Part shown: positions 33,725-40,992 of the stretch, in pieces
Layout: the number at the start of each line of letters is the position of its first letter
Numbering within the stretch: the stretch's first letter is position 1
NCBI GenBank assembly: GCA_942493055.1
Contig: OW818680.1
Location: 4,898,001-4,962,000 of the forward strand
From: CAIZQW01 sp942493055
GTDB taxonomy: Bacteria; Verrucomicrobiota; Kiritimatiellia; RFP12; UBA1067
DNA: 64,000 nucleotides
Reading direction: 5' to 3'
Program-made: the position numbers and the translations under genes
The notes under the pieces: model-generated
What the model saw: only the letters and a program-made list of their open reading frames with translations
Told to the model about the DNA's origin: nothing
Database searches by the model: none

Positions 33725-33764
33725 GTCGGGAAGTGTCAATAAGTAGCACGCCTGCAAGCTTGGC

Positions 33765-33800
33765 TTGACTTCAGACCGCCATGTTGTTACTGTAATAACA
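33765..33800 (+). promoter_or_regulatory. Promoter and operator of mazEF module 1
   Basis: TTGACT (33765-33770), 17 bp, TACTGT (33788-33793). An inverted repeat TGTTGTTAC-T-GTAATAACA (33782-33800, one mismatch) covers the -10, where a MazE-type autorepressor would bind. Confidence 0.6.
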
Positions 33801-33821
33801 TCTCTTAAGCCTGAGGAGGCG

Positions 33822-34157
33822 ATGATGCAGACCATGGAATTAAAAATTGCAAAGATTGGGAATTCGCGCGGTGTGCGCATTCCTGCTGAGGTATTGCGCC
33901 GCTATGCCTTTACGGAAGTCGCGATTATGGATGAAAGCGTGGACGGACTCCTGCTGCGTCCCAAAAAGCGGACGGATGTTAAACTGTCTTGGGCCGACAC
34001 GGCGAAGGCCATGGCGGCAGACGCGGAATCGTGGTCTGACTGGGATGTGACAGCCTCTGATGGACTTGCTGATCTTGCATGGGACTCCTCGTGCGTCGCT
34101 GAGAAGAAGAGCGGTTACGGAAAACCGCAACCTCCATCATCCCGGAGGCGGACATGA
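33822..34157 (+). CDS. MazE/AbrB-type antitoxin, module 1
   Basis: Predicted 111-residue antitoxin. The N-terminal swapped-hairpin DNA-binding domain is clear (MELKIAKIGNSRGVRIPAEVLRRY, here seen in pieces up to residue 30) and is followed by VDGLLLRPKKR. The C-terminal half, expected to neutralise the toxin, is acidic up to about residue 90, then changes to a basic tail (KKSGYGKPQPP). A GGAGG ribosome binding site precedes ATGs at 33822 and 33825. Its stop overlaps the toxin start (ATGA), which is the usual coupled arrangement. It probably represses its own promoter through the palindrome over the -10. Confidence 0.85.
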   Translation: MMQTMELKIAKIGNSRGVRIPAEVLRRYAFTEVAIMDESVDGLLLRPKKRTDVKLSWADTAKAMAADAESWSDWDVTASDGLADLAWDSSCVAEKKSGYGKPQPPSSRRRT

Positions 34158-34474
34158 AACGCTACGACATTGTTTGGGCGGAACTGGATCCTGCACGCGG
34201 CTCGGAAATTGCTAAGACGCGTCCGGTCGTCGTGGTGAGTCTGGATGTCTTGAACGAGGCCTTGGCTACGGTGACCGTTTGTCCGCTCACCAGCCAGTTG
34301 CATCCGGGATGGCGCTCTCGGGTACACATCAGGTGCGCTGGAAAACCTGCAGAAATCGCAGTTGACCAGATCAGAACCATCAGCAAACAGCGGCTTGGAC
34401 GTAAGCTAGATGCCTTGTCGGAGAACGACGCATCCGCCTTGCGCCGGGTTATTACAGAGATGTACGGAGAGTGA
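34154..34474 (+). CDS. mazF: MazF/PemK-family toxin, module 1
   Basis: Predicted sequence-specific mRNA interferase of 106 residues. The family opening YDIVWAELDPARGSEIAKTR contains the conserved catalytic arginine region, followed by PVVVVSLDVLN, VCPLTSQ and IAVDQIRTISKQRL. Length is typical. It is translationally coupled to the antitoxin. The same operon continues after 4 bases into queD, which is unusual for a toxin-antitoxin pair but may only reflect insertion of the module upstream of queD. Confidence 0.87.
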   Translation: MKRYDIVWAELDPARGSEIAKTRPVVVVSLDVLNEALATVTVCPLTSQLHPGWRSRVHIRCAGKPAEIAVDQIRTISKQRLGRKLDALSENDASALRRVITEMYGE

Positions 34475-34478
34475 TGAT

Positions 34479-34889
34479 ATGTTAACTGTTTCAAAAGAGT
34501 GTCATTTTGATGCCGCGCATGTGTTGCCTGATCATCAAGGGCAGTGCAAAAATCTGCATGGGCATACCTATCGGCTGATTGTCGAGGTGGCGGAAGGTCA
34601 TAACGGGAACGACATGGTCATTGATTTCAAGGACTTGAAACGGATTGTGGGGGAAGTCATTCTCTCGCGTTTCGACCATGCCTTCATCTATGATCAAACC
34701 AATGAGATGGAGTGTGACATCGCGGCAACGCTGACGAAATATGCGTTGCGCTGCGCAGCCTTGCCCTTCAAGACCACGGCAGAAAATCTCGCGCGTTTCA
34801 TCTTTCAGGAATTGAAGCCGTATCTGCAGATCCAGTCCGTCTATCTCTACGAGACCCCCGAATCCTATGCCCGCTATTCAGCGGAATAA
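34479..34889 (+). CDS. queD: 6-carboxy-5,6,7,8-tetrahydropterin synthase
   Basis: Queuosine/7-deazaguanine pathway enzyme converting dihydroneopterin triphosphate to 6-carboxytetrahydropterin. The zinc histidines are in CHFDAAHVL and KNLHGHTYRL, the catalytic cysteine is in DHQGQCKNL, and YETPESYARY carries the C-terminal glutamate. The 136 residues match family length. The ATG at 34479 with an upstream GGAGAG is preferred over longer in-frame starts inside mazF. No other queuosine gene is in the window. Confidence 0.92.
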   Translation: MLTVSKECHFDAAHVLPDHQGQCKNLHGHTYRLIVEVAEGHNGNDMVIDFKDLKRIVGEVILSRFDHAFIYDQTNEMECDIAATLTKYALRCAALPFKTTAENLARFIFQELKPYLQIQSVYLYETPESYARYSAE

Positions 34890-34906
34890 AATCTGGAAAT
34901 CAGGGT

Positions 34907-34939
34907 TTGAGTCTTTTGACGAGGAGTGATACACTCCTC
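34907..34939 (+). promoter_or_regulatory. Leaderless promoter overlapped by an 8-bp inverted repeat
   Basis: TTGAGT (34907-34912), 17 bp, TACACT (34930-34935), then 8 nt to the ATG at 34944. The perfect inverted repeat GAGGAGTG-ATA-CACTCCTC (34921-34939) spans the -10, so a bound repressor would block it. The GAGGAG inside the repeat lies upstream of the predicted transcript start and is not a ribosome binding site. Confidence 0.65.
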
Positions 34940-34943
34940 AACC

Positions 34944-36455
34944 ATGATAGTTTTATGGCGTCAATATTGGGGGGCTCTGGCGATCTTATGCGCGGCTGCT
35001 GTTGCGCTGGCTGCTGATCAGCCGCAGTGGGGGGGACGCTGCTCGCGGAACATGGTTTCGCAGGAGAAGGGGTTGCCGGATCGCTTTGATCCTACGAATG
35101 GCGTGAATGTCAAATGGATCGCGGATATTGGCACGGAGACGCATGCCACACCTGTGATTGCAGGCGGCAAGGTTTACATCGGGACCAACAACAAGAATCC
35201 CCGTGATCCAAAGCATATCGGCGACCGTGGCATCCTGATGTGCTTTGATGAGCAGACCGGAAAATACCTCTGGCAACTGGTGGTCCCGAAAATCACCATC
35301 AGCATCTATTGGGATTGGACAGGGGCAGGCATCTGTTCGCCTGTGACGGTTGAGAGCAATCTCGCCTATGTGGTCAGCAGCCGTGGCGAGGTGATGTGCC
35401 TGGACCCCGAGGGCATGGCCAATGGCAATGACGGCCCCTTCAAGGATGAAGCGCGCCATAGCACACCCGAAGGGTTGCCTGTTGTCGAGGTCGGTCCGAA
35501 AGATGCGGATATCCTCTGGCTCTATGACACGATTAAGGAGTGCGGCATTCGGCAGCATGATTCCGCGCATGCCTCGATCTTGATCGATGACCGTTTCCTC
35601 TACGTCAACACGTCGAACGGTGTGGATGATACGCATCGGCATATTGCCTCGCCGGATGCGCCCTGCTTAATCGTAATCGACAAAGTGACGGGAAAGCTGG
35701 TGGCGACAGACAATGAGCATATCGGTCCAAACATCTTTCACTGCACATGGGCGTCTCCCTCGCTGGGGGTCGTCAATGGACGCAAGCTGATCTTCTATGC
35801 AGGACCGAATGGGATCGTCTATGGCTTTGAACCCATTACAGAGGTGAAGGCCGAAGTGCAGAAGCTGAAGAAAGTCTGGTCATTTGACTGCGATCCGACA
35901 GCGGCCAAGACAAACGTGCACCGCTATGTGGCCAATCGCCAGGAGAGCCCCAGCACGATTCACGCGATGCCTGTGTTTGTGGATGGGCGTCTCTATGTGG
36001 CCGGCGGAGGCGATATCTGGTGGGGCAAGCGCCAGGCGTGGCTGAAGTGCCTGGATGCGTCCTTGACAGGCGATGTGACAGCGACTGCCGAAAAGTGGTG
36101 CTACCCCCTTAACCGGCATACCCTCTCAACGCCTGCGGTGTGGAATGGGCTTGTTTTTGCGGCCGATTGTGGACAGAAAATACATTGCGTGGATGCTGCG
36201 ACGGGCAAGCCCTACTGGACGCACGATATTCAAGGCGATATGTGGTCCTCGACGCTTGTCGCGGACGGTAAAGTATACGTGGGCACACGCAAGAAAGAGT
36301 TTATCGTCCTGGCAGCCAGCAAGGAGAAGCAGGTGCTCTTCACCACCCTCTTGGACAGTGCCGTCAGCGGTTCGCCTGTGGCTGCCAATGGCACGCTTTA
36401 TGTCACAACCCAAAAGAAGCTGTACGCGGTTGCGCTTTCCAAGCAAAAAGAGTAA
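34944..36455 (+). CDS. Secreted PQQ-binding-like beta-propeller protein
   Basis: A 503-residue exported protein with a signal peptide (about 1-24, ending AVALAADQ). The body is a repeated beta-propeller of PQQ-quinoprotein type: blades contain ATPVIAGGKVYIGTNN, GILMCFDEQTGKYLWQL, KIHCVDAATGKPYWTH and SGSPVAANGTLYVTTQKKLYA, where the AxTGK-W pattern marks blade ends. The catalytic residues of true PQQ alcohol dehydrogenases are not obvious, so it may be structural or ligand-binding rather than a quinoprotein dehydrogenase. Its promoter has an operator-like palindrome, suggesting regulation. Confidence 0.8.
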   Translation: MIVLWRQYWGALAILCAAAVALAADQPQWGGRCSRNMVSQEKGLPDRFDPTNGVNVKWIADIGTETHATPVIAGGKVYIGTNNKNPRDPKHIGDRGILMCFDEQTGKYLWQLVVPKITISIYWDWTGAGICSPVTVESNLAYVVSSRGEVMCLDPEGMANGNDGPFKDEARHSTPEGLPVVEVGPKDADILWLYDTIKECGIRQHDSAHASILIDDRFLYVNTSNGVDDTHRHIASPDAPCLIVIDKVTGKLVATDNEHIGPNIFHCTWASPSLGVVNGRKLIFYAGPNGIVYGFEPITEVKAEVQKLKKVWSFDCDPTAAKTNVHRYVANRQESPSTIHAMPVFVDGRLYVAGGGDIWWGKRQAWLKCLDASLTGDVTATAEKWCYPLNRHTLSTPAVWNGLVFAADCGQKIHCVDAATGKPYWTHDIQGDMWSSTLVADGKVYVGTRKKEFIVLAASKEKQVLFTTLLDSAVSGSPVAANGTLYVTTQKKLYAVALSKQKE

Positions 36456-36524
36456 ATAGTGATTTCTATGTGATAAACTTTTCGGTAAACTACAAACATT
36501 ATTAATCAATAAAAGGGGAGTCTT

Positions 36525-37118
36525 ATGAAGCATTTGATGGTTCCAGTTCTGTTGTCGGCTGTTCTGGGTTGCAGTGTTTATGCGCAAGAAGCTGTCTCGC
36601 TTTTTGATGGCAAGACCTTGAATGGCTGGAAAGTCATGAAGTGCGAAGCTGAGGTGGTGGATGGCGCGATCCTTATCAAAGGCGGCAACGGAGTCCTTGC
36701 GGCGGAGAAGCAGTACGCAGACTTTATTTTAGAGTGCGACTGGAAGCAGCTCCATACGAACATGTGGGATTCGGGAATCTATTTCCGGTGCGATCTGCCT
36801 GGAGAAAAAGCTCCGTGGCCCAAGCAGCATCAGGTGAATCTGCGCAAGGGACAAGAGGGCGCGATTAGCGGTGCGGACAAGACCAAGGCCGCGAGCCTCT
36901 TTAAGAAGGATGAATGGAATCACTTCAAGCTGACGGTCAAAGGCAAGACAGCCGAACTCGAATTCAATGGCGAGAAGGCCTGGTCGCGTGAGGGGATCGA
37001 ACCTGCCAAGGGACATCTCTGCCTTCAGGCTGAAGTGCCGCAGGGCGGTCAGTTCCTCTTTAAGAATATTACGATCAAGGAACTTGAAGCAGCGAAGGGC
37101 ACAACAGAAGTAAAGTAA
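36525..37118 (+). CDS. DUF1080 protein (3-keto-disaccharide hydrolase-like)
   Basis: A 197-residue exported protein with a concanavalin-like jelly-roll fold. After a signal peptide (ends VYAQ) it begins VSLFDGKTLNGWKVMK, the typical DUF1080 (PF06439) opening, and continues with YADFILECDWK, GIYFRCDLPG and FKLTVKGKTAELEFNGE. The family is described as acting on 3-keto-disaccharides made by periplasmic Gfo/Idh/MocA-type oxidoreductases, of which this window has two (48289-49668 and 58193-59491). A strong GGGGAG ribosome binding site precedes the ATG and a strong terminator follows. Confidence 0.87.
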   Translation: MKHLMVPVLLSAVLGCSVYAQEAVSLFDGKTLNGWKVMKCEAEVVDGAILIKGGNGVLAAEKQYADFILECDWKQLHTNMWDSGIYFRCDLPGEKAPWPKQHQVNLRKGQEGAISGADKTKAASLFKKDEWNHFKLTVKGKTAELEFNGEKAWSREGIEPAKGHLCLQAEVPQGGQFLFKNITIKELEAAKGTTEVK

Positions 37119-37144
37119 TAAAGATTCAATTTGGATTCAGAAAT

Positions 37145-37191
37145 TCAAGGGTGTAGCAGTCGAAACAGATTGCTACACCCTGAAGTTTTTT
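37145..37191 (+). terminator. Rho-independent terminator after the DUF1080 gene
   Basis: A perfect 10-bp stem, GGGTGTAGCA (37149-37158) with TGCTACACCC (37171-37180), 12-base loop, extended by TTCA/TGAA, then TTTTTT at 37186-37191. Confidence 0.92.
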
Positions 37192-37375
37192 AAAGGATTA
37201 CATCCGATATTATTAAGCATATTATGTGGCTGTACGCCGTGTGAGGCGTTCGGCGGTCTCATAGATCCCGCCGTACTGCACAGCAGGACTTATCGGACTG
37301 CTGGCTACAAATGGCCTGAAATGATCATGTGTCCATGTTTCTTTTATTTGCGCCTTAGTTTCGGGGCGCTAGAAA
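37192..37375. other. Intergenic stretch with no recognisable gene
   Basis: Part of the 475-bp gap between the DUF1080 gene and the SIMPL gene. No open frame with family resemblance is present. Short inverted pairs (for example GCGCC...GGGGCGC near 37351-37369) are the only structure seen. It may be remnant sequence. Confidence 0.4.
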
Positions 37376-37425
37376 TAGACACGCCCGCCGCCCGGGGGTG
37401 CCGGGAACAAACGAATTGGTAACTT
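37376..37425. repeat. R repeat, copy R0
   Basis: Isolated copy of the dispersed R repeat, about 6.4 kb from the main array. It shares the GCCCGCCGCC left flank, the CCCGG/CCGGG hairpin and the right flank AACAAACGAATTGGTAACTT. The left AAGTTA end is degraded (TAGACACG). Confidence 0.75.
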
Positions 37426-37592
37426 TTAGCTACGGATTGCGCGGATTGACGCGGATTGAGAATTTTTACCGCAGAGAACGCAAAGAACACAGAGAAAAGA
37501 GTTGTACATCTGATTGCGAAACAAAGAATTGAGAAGTTGATCTTTGAGATCTATGCGTTCTTTGTGGTTAAAATAAATCAAGTTGCAGGCAA
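37426..37592. repeat. Insert after R0: period-9 tracts with inverted right arm
   Basis: CGGATTG begins at 37433, 37442 and 37452 (9 and 10 bp). GCAGAG, GCAAAG and ACAGAG begin at 37471, 37480 and 37489 (9 bp). The region around 37551-37571 is the approximate complement of the second tract, so a long imperfect hairpin can form. The insert ends with AAGTTGCAGGCAA (37580-37592), which matches the left end of an R repeat and abuts the stop of the SIMPL gene. Confidence 0.65.
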
Positions 37593-37593
37593 C

Positions 37594-38301
37594 CTATTCG
37601 ATTTCAAAGGTCACATAGACCGTGATGCGAACTTTTTCAGCCTCTGCGGCAAAGACGGCAGAGCTTTGGTCAACAGGCACGTTTGACTCGGGGATGTTCC
37701 ATCCAATCGGAGGATATTCGTTGATGCTGATGACTTTGCCCAGTTGTGCGCCAAGACTCGTCACCATCGCTGTCGCCTTGTTCTTAGCCGCCTCTGTGGC
37801 CTTCACCAAGGTCTCTTTCGTAATTTGATCTGTTTTTGAGGATACGATATTATAACGGACCTTGAGGCCCTTTGTTTTGCTTAGCATACTCAGCATATCA
37901 GCGAATATTGTTGGGTCCTTCTGGCGGATCGTTGCGATTCGGGTCACGATGAACAGCTTGCCCCCATCATTTTTCAGGGTCGCATTTTCTTCGAGGCGCG
38001 TATCATGGATTTTGAATAGTCCAGCGGCAATATCTTGTGCAGGAATATTCTTTTTTGCGCAGACATCAACAAGTTCTTTAACCTGTGTGTCACTGAGGAC
38101 TTTTGCTTCAGCCACATCGTTTGCGCCTGTTTGAAGTGTGACGGTCCACAGGATGGTGTCTGCTGGAATATAGCTTACAGCAGAGCCGCTAACCGATATC
38201 GTTCTTGCAACGGTCTTTTTTTCATCTGCCTGTTTTTCTGCGGCCATTGACCATGAAGTGATGGTAAGTGCGATCAGTGCGACGATAAGACGATGCTGCA
38301 T
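37594..38301 (-). CDS. SIMPL (DUF541) domain exported protein
   Basis: A 235-residue protein with a signal peptide (about 1-21, ending WSMAAE). The remainder fits the SIMPL/DUF541 domain of periplasmic proteins: ISVSGSAVSYIPADTILWTV at the start, VTRIATIRQKDPTIFADML in the middle, ATEAAKNKATAMVTSLGAQL and the closing RITVYVTFEIE. Members form oligomeric cages and have been linked to stress tolerance, but the biochemical role is unknown. It lies 18 bases after the TPR lipoprotein gene on the same strand, so the two are probably co-transcribed. Confidence 0.87.
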   Translation of the reverse strand: MQHRLIVALIALTITSWSMAAEKQADEKKTVARTISVSGSAVSYIPADTILWTVTLQTGANDVAEAKVLSDTQVKELVDVCAKKNIPAQDIAAGLFKIHDTRLEENATLKNDGGKLFIVTRIATIRQKDPTIFADMLSMLSKTKGLKVRYNIVSSKTDQITKETLVKATEAAKNKATAMVTSLGAQLGKVISINEYPPIGWNIPESNVPVDQSSAVFAAEAEKVRITVYVTFEIE

Positions 38302-38319
38302 GATTGTTCTCCGCGAGGG

Positions 38320-39738
38320 TTACTTTTTAAATTTCTTTTCGACTTCCGGCTTGGGGTCGAGTTCATAACTCTTCTTCCAGAATTCAACAGCCTCAGTCTG
38401 CATGCCTGTTGCGGCGAGTGCATCGCCGGCATGATCGAAGACGACAGGATCTTTGTCGAGTTCTGCGGCCTTCAGCAAATATTGAAGGGCATCATAGGGG
38501 CGTTTCATCTTAAAGAGGATCCAGCCCTTCGTGTCCAAGTAGGCCGCGTTGTTGGGGGCGCTTTGTAAAACCTCATTGATCAGTTTGGACGCCTCTTCCA
38601 GATCTGTCCCTTGCTCGGCCCAGAGATAGGCGAGCGTATTTTTGAGTTGCTCAGAGGAGCGGTGGACCGTGAGCGATTCCTTGAGGATGGGGATCGCTTC
38701 TTGCGAACGCTTGGAGAGATCCAGCAGTGTGATGCGCCAGAGGTAGAGCCCTTCAGATGGAAAATAGCCTGCAACCATGCTGGCTGTATGTGCGCGGGCT
38801 AAGCTCTCGATGGCTGCGCTTTTATTGTCTACGGACTGCGCCAAGACGGCCTTTAAGAGAGCACTTAAAACGGGTTTCTCTTGCTGATATTCAGCGGCAA
38901 GTTCCTGAAGCCGGTTTGTCGTGCTGGGGTAGGCGATGGCTGCGATGCTGAGGCGCTGGATCGGCTGAATATTGGTTGAATCCAACTCGTAAGCTGCCAG
39001 AAAATTGGTGATAGCCGCATACGGTTGCTTGGTTTGCAGGTAACATTCCCCTGTCAACGTCAACAGCGCAGAGCGTACAGGGACTGGATGATGGTTTTGC
39101 GTGAGTGCGATATTCAGACAGTGCAGGCCGCGCTGGAAGTCCTTATCCCGTGTGATAAAGTGAACGGCCCATTTTGCCGGCATGGCAAGGCTTTCCTTGT
39201 CCGCATGACGCGCGTACGCGTTTTGAATCATTTCCAAGGCCCGTGCCCCTTGATTGGAATAGAAGTAGAGACGTATGAGGGTCTCCTCGATCTCGCGGTC
39301 GTCGGGGTCAAGCTGGTAGAGCCGCTCGCACTCTGCTGCCGCGACATCGGTCTTGCCGGCAGCATCCGCGCAACAGGCTGCAGCAAAGCGAATGGAACGG
39401 GCGTCAGGATTACGCTTCAGATAGCTTTGTGAGAGTTGGTAGGCCTCATCATACAGGCGGCGGCTGACAAGACAATACATCGCCCGTTCAAGCAAGTTGG
39501 TATTATCGGGGGCCAGGTGGCTGGCCAAGCGCAAGGCTTCTGCGATCTCTGTATTGACCGCATTGGTGTTGGTGTTCTCTTCGTTTGCAAGGCTGGTGGC
39601 CTTGAAAAGAAGCGCCTCCGCACCTGCAACGCGGGCCGCTTCCTCCTGTTGGCGAAGCGACACCTTTGTTGCAGAACAGCCTGTCAACCAACTGCTGACA
39701 GCTAACAGGCAACAGAAAAAGAATATTCTTAATCTCAC
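38320..39738 (-). CDS. TPR-repeat lipoprotein
   Basis: A 472-residue protein with a lipoprotein signal (LTGC lipobox, Cys at residue 21) followed by continuous tetratricopeptide-like helical pairs. Clear units include AIAALRLASHLAPDN-type repeats near 65-80, CERLYQLDPDDREIEETLIR and the final YLLKAAELDKDPVVFDHAGD. Such proteins scaffold envelope complexes or outer-membrane assembly. No catalytic motif is visible. It is upstream of the SIMPL gene in a probable two-gene operon. The partner is unknown. Confidence 0.82.
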   Translation of the reverse strand: MRLRIFFFCCLLAVSSWLTGCSATKVSLRQQEEAARVAGAEALLFKATSLANEENTNTNAVNTEIAEALRLASHLAPDNTNLLERAMYCLVSRRLYDEAYQLSQSYLKRNPDARSIRFAAACCADAAGKTDVAAAECERLYQLDPDDREIEETLIRLYFYSNQGARALEMIQNAYARHADKESLAMPAKWAVHFITRDKDFQRGLHCLNIALTQNHHPVPVRSALLTLTGECYLQTKQPYAAITNFLAAYELDSTNIQPIQRLSIAAIAYPSTTNRLQELAAEYQQEKPVLSALLKAVLAQSVDNKSAAIESLARAHTASMVAGYFPSEGLYLWRITLLDLSKRSQEAIPILKESLTVHRSSEQLKNTLAYLWAEQGTDLEEASKLINEVLQSAPNNAAYLDTKGWILFKMKRPYDALQYLLKAAELDKDPVVFDHAGDALAATGMQTEAVEFWKKSYELDPKPEVEKKFKK

Positions 39739-39766
39739 TGTGTGTATTCCGTGCCAGTAAAATACA

Positions 39767-39802
39767 GCACAGGCGATGCCATGAAAATGGTAACGCCTGT
39801 GC
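39767..39802 (-). terminator. Hairpin downstream of the 29-codon gene
   Basis: GCACAGGCG pairs with CGCCTGTGC with an inner GCCAT/ATGGT extension. Read on the minus strand it follows the small ribosomal-like gene. The T-run is weak (TGTATTTTA), so the call is moderate. Confidence 0.55.
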
Positions 39803-39829
39803 GGTTAAGTAGCGCTAAAACGCCTCGCC

Positions 39830-39919
39830 TTACTTGTTCTTGTGGCGGTTAGCCTTCAGGCGTTTACGGTATTTGTGCTTAGACATTTTCGCACGGCGTT
39901 TTTTCTTGATCGATCCCAT
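39830..39919 (-). CDS. Tiny basic protein, bS22/mS38-like (AURKAIP1/COX24 family)
   Basis: A 29-residue protein starting MGSIKKKRRAKMSKHKYRKR and ending NRHKNK, almost entirely Lys/Arg/His. The pattern MGS-x-KKRR-x-M-x-KHK-x-RK matches the short COX24/AURKAIP1 domain proteins known in Bacteroidetes and as bS22 in Actinobacteria, which are small-subunit ribosomal proteins related to mitochondrial mS38. A near-perfect AAGGAG ribosome binding site stands 3 bases before the ATG, which strongly supports translation. It lies downstream of hisG on the same strand. It is too short for most gene callers. Confidence 0.8.
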   Translation of the reverse strand: MGSIKKKRRAKMSKHKYRKRLKANRHKNK

Positions 39920-39972
39920 TCTCTCTCCTTGTTTTTTTCTGTGGCTTGCTTCAGTTTGTCACTGTTGCAGTT

Positions 39973-40845
39973 TTAAAAAATGACTTTGTTGAGGGGCAGT
40001 TCAATAATGCCCGTGGCTCCGGCTTGACACATCTGAGGGATGATGTCGCGAACAACCTTTTCTGCGACGACAGACTCGACAGCGTACCAGTTATCGTCCC
40101 CAAAGACCTTGTTGATCGTCGGTGAATGGAGCGCCGGCAACACCTTGACCACGGCGGCCAAATCCTTCTCAGCCACGTTCAGCTTAATCAAGACGCGGGA
40201 CTCTGCTGCGAGCGCGCCCTGGAGAAGCATGGCGATCTGCTCGATCTTGGCCCGTTTCTCAGGGTCTTCCCAGGATTTCTTGTTGGCAATGAAGCGGGTT
40301 GTTGAGGTTAAAATCGTATCGAGGATGCGCAGGTTGTTCGCCTTCAACGACGAGCCGGTCTCGGTGAGTTCGACAATGGCGTCAACCAGTTCAGGGGCCT
40401 TCACTTCGGTTGCGCCCCAGGAGAATTCAACTTCTGCGGTGACATTGTGCTGATCCAGATAGCGCTTGGTCAATCCGACGGCTTCTGTGGCGATGCGCTT
40501 GCCTTGCAAATCTTTGACACTCTGGATCGGCGAGTCGTTGGGAACCGCGAGCACCCAGCGGACCGGATTCGAGGTCGCCTTGGAATAGCACATCTCGGAG
40601 ACTTCTACGACATCAGAACCATTCTCGTAAATCCAGTCAAACCCTGTAATGCCGGCATCGAGCAGTCCCAGTTCAACGTAGCGGGAGATTTCCTGCGGAC
40701 GGATCAGGCGGCAGCGGATTGCAGGGTCGTCAATGGACGGTACATACGAACGCGATCCGCATGAAACGTTGAAACCGGCCTTTTTCATCATGTTAAAGGT
40801 CGCGTCCTGGAGACTTCCTTTGGGTAATCCTAAAATAACTGCCAT
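39973..40845 (-). CDS. hisG: ATP phosphoribosyltransferase, long form
   Basis: First enzyme of histidine synthesis, joining ATP and PRPP. The protein begins MAVILGLPKGSLQDATFNMM, has DAGITGFDWIYENG and the PRPP-site sequence ELTETGSSLKANNL (about residue 165). About 85 residues of C-terminal ACT-like regulatory domain follow, ending TGIIELPLNKVIF, so it is the hexameric, histidine-inhibited long form that needs no HisZ. The ATG at 40845 gives the family N-terminus; an upstream ATG at 40905 would add 20 atypical residues. No other his gene is nearby. Confidence 0.94.
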   Translation of the reverse strand: MAVILGLPKGSLQDATFNMMKKAGFNVSCGSRSYVPSIDDPAIRCRLIRPQEISRYVELGLLDAGITGFDWIYENGSDVVEVSEMCYSKATSNPVRWVLAVPNDSPIQSVKDLQGKRIATEAVGLTKRYLDQHNVTAEVEFSWGATEVKAPELVDAIVELTETGSSLKANNLRILDTILTSTTRFIANKKSWEDPEKRAKIEQIAMLLQGALAAESRVLIKLNVAEKDLAAVVKVLPALHSPTINKVFGDDNWYAVESVVAEKVVRDIIPQMCQAGATGIIELPLNKVIF

Positions 40846-40957
40846 AGTGTTTGTAATCCTCTTCGTTTTAAAAAGGATAATTAATATACACAATTTCAGG
40901 GTCATAAGACAAGCGCAGAATTCGTGAATATGAAAATATATATGGACTATTTCGCGC

Positions 40958-40986
40958 TTTAGTCAACGGGTGGGCTGTGCTATCCT
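40958..40986 (+). promoter_or_regulatory. Possible leaderless promoter of polA
   Basis: A -10 hexamer TATCCT (40981-40986) ends 6 nt before the polA ATG. The -35 (TTTAGT at 40958-40963, 17-bp spacer) is weak. No ribosome binding site is present. Confidence 0.45.
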
Positions 40987-40992
40987 TTCGAA

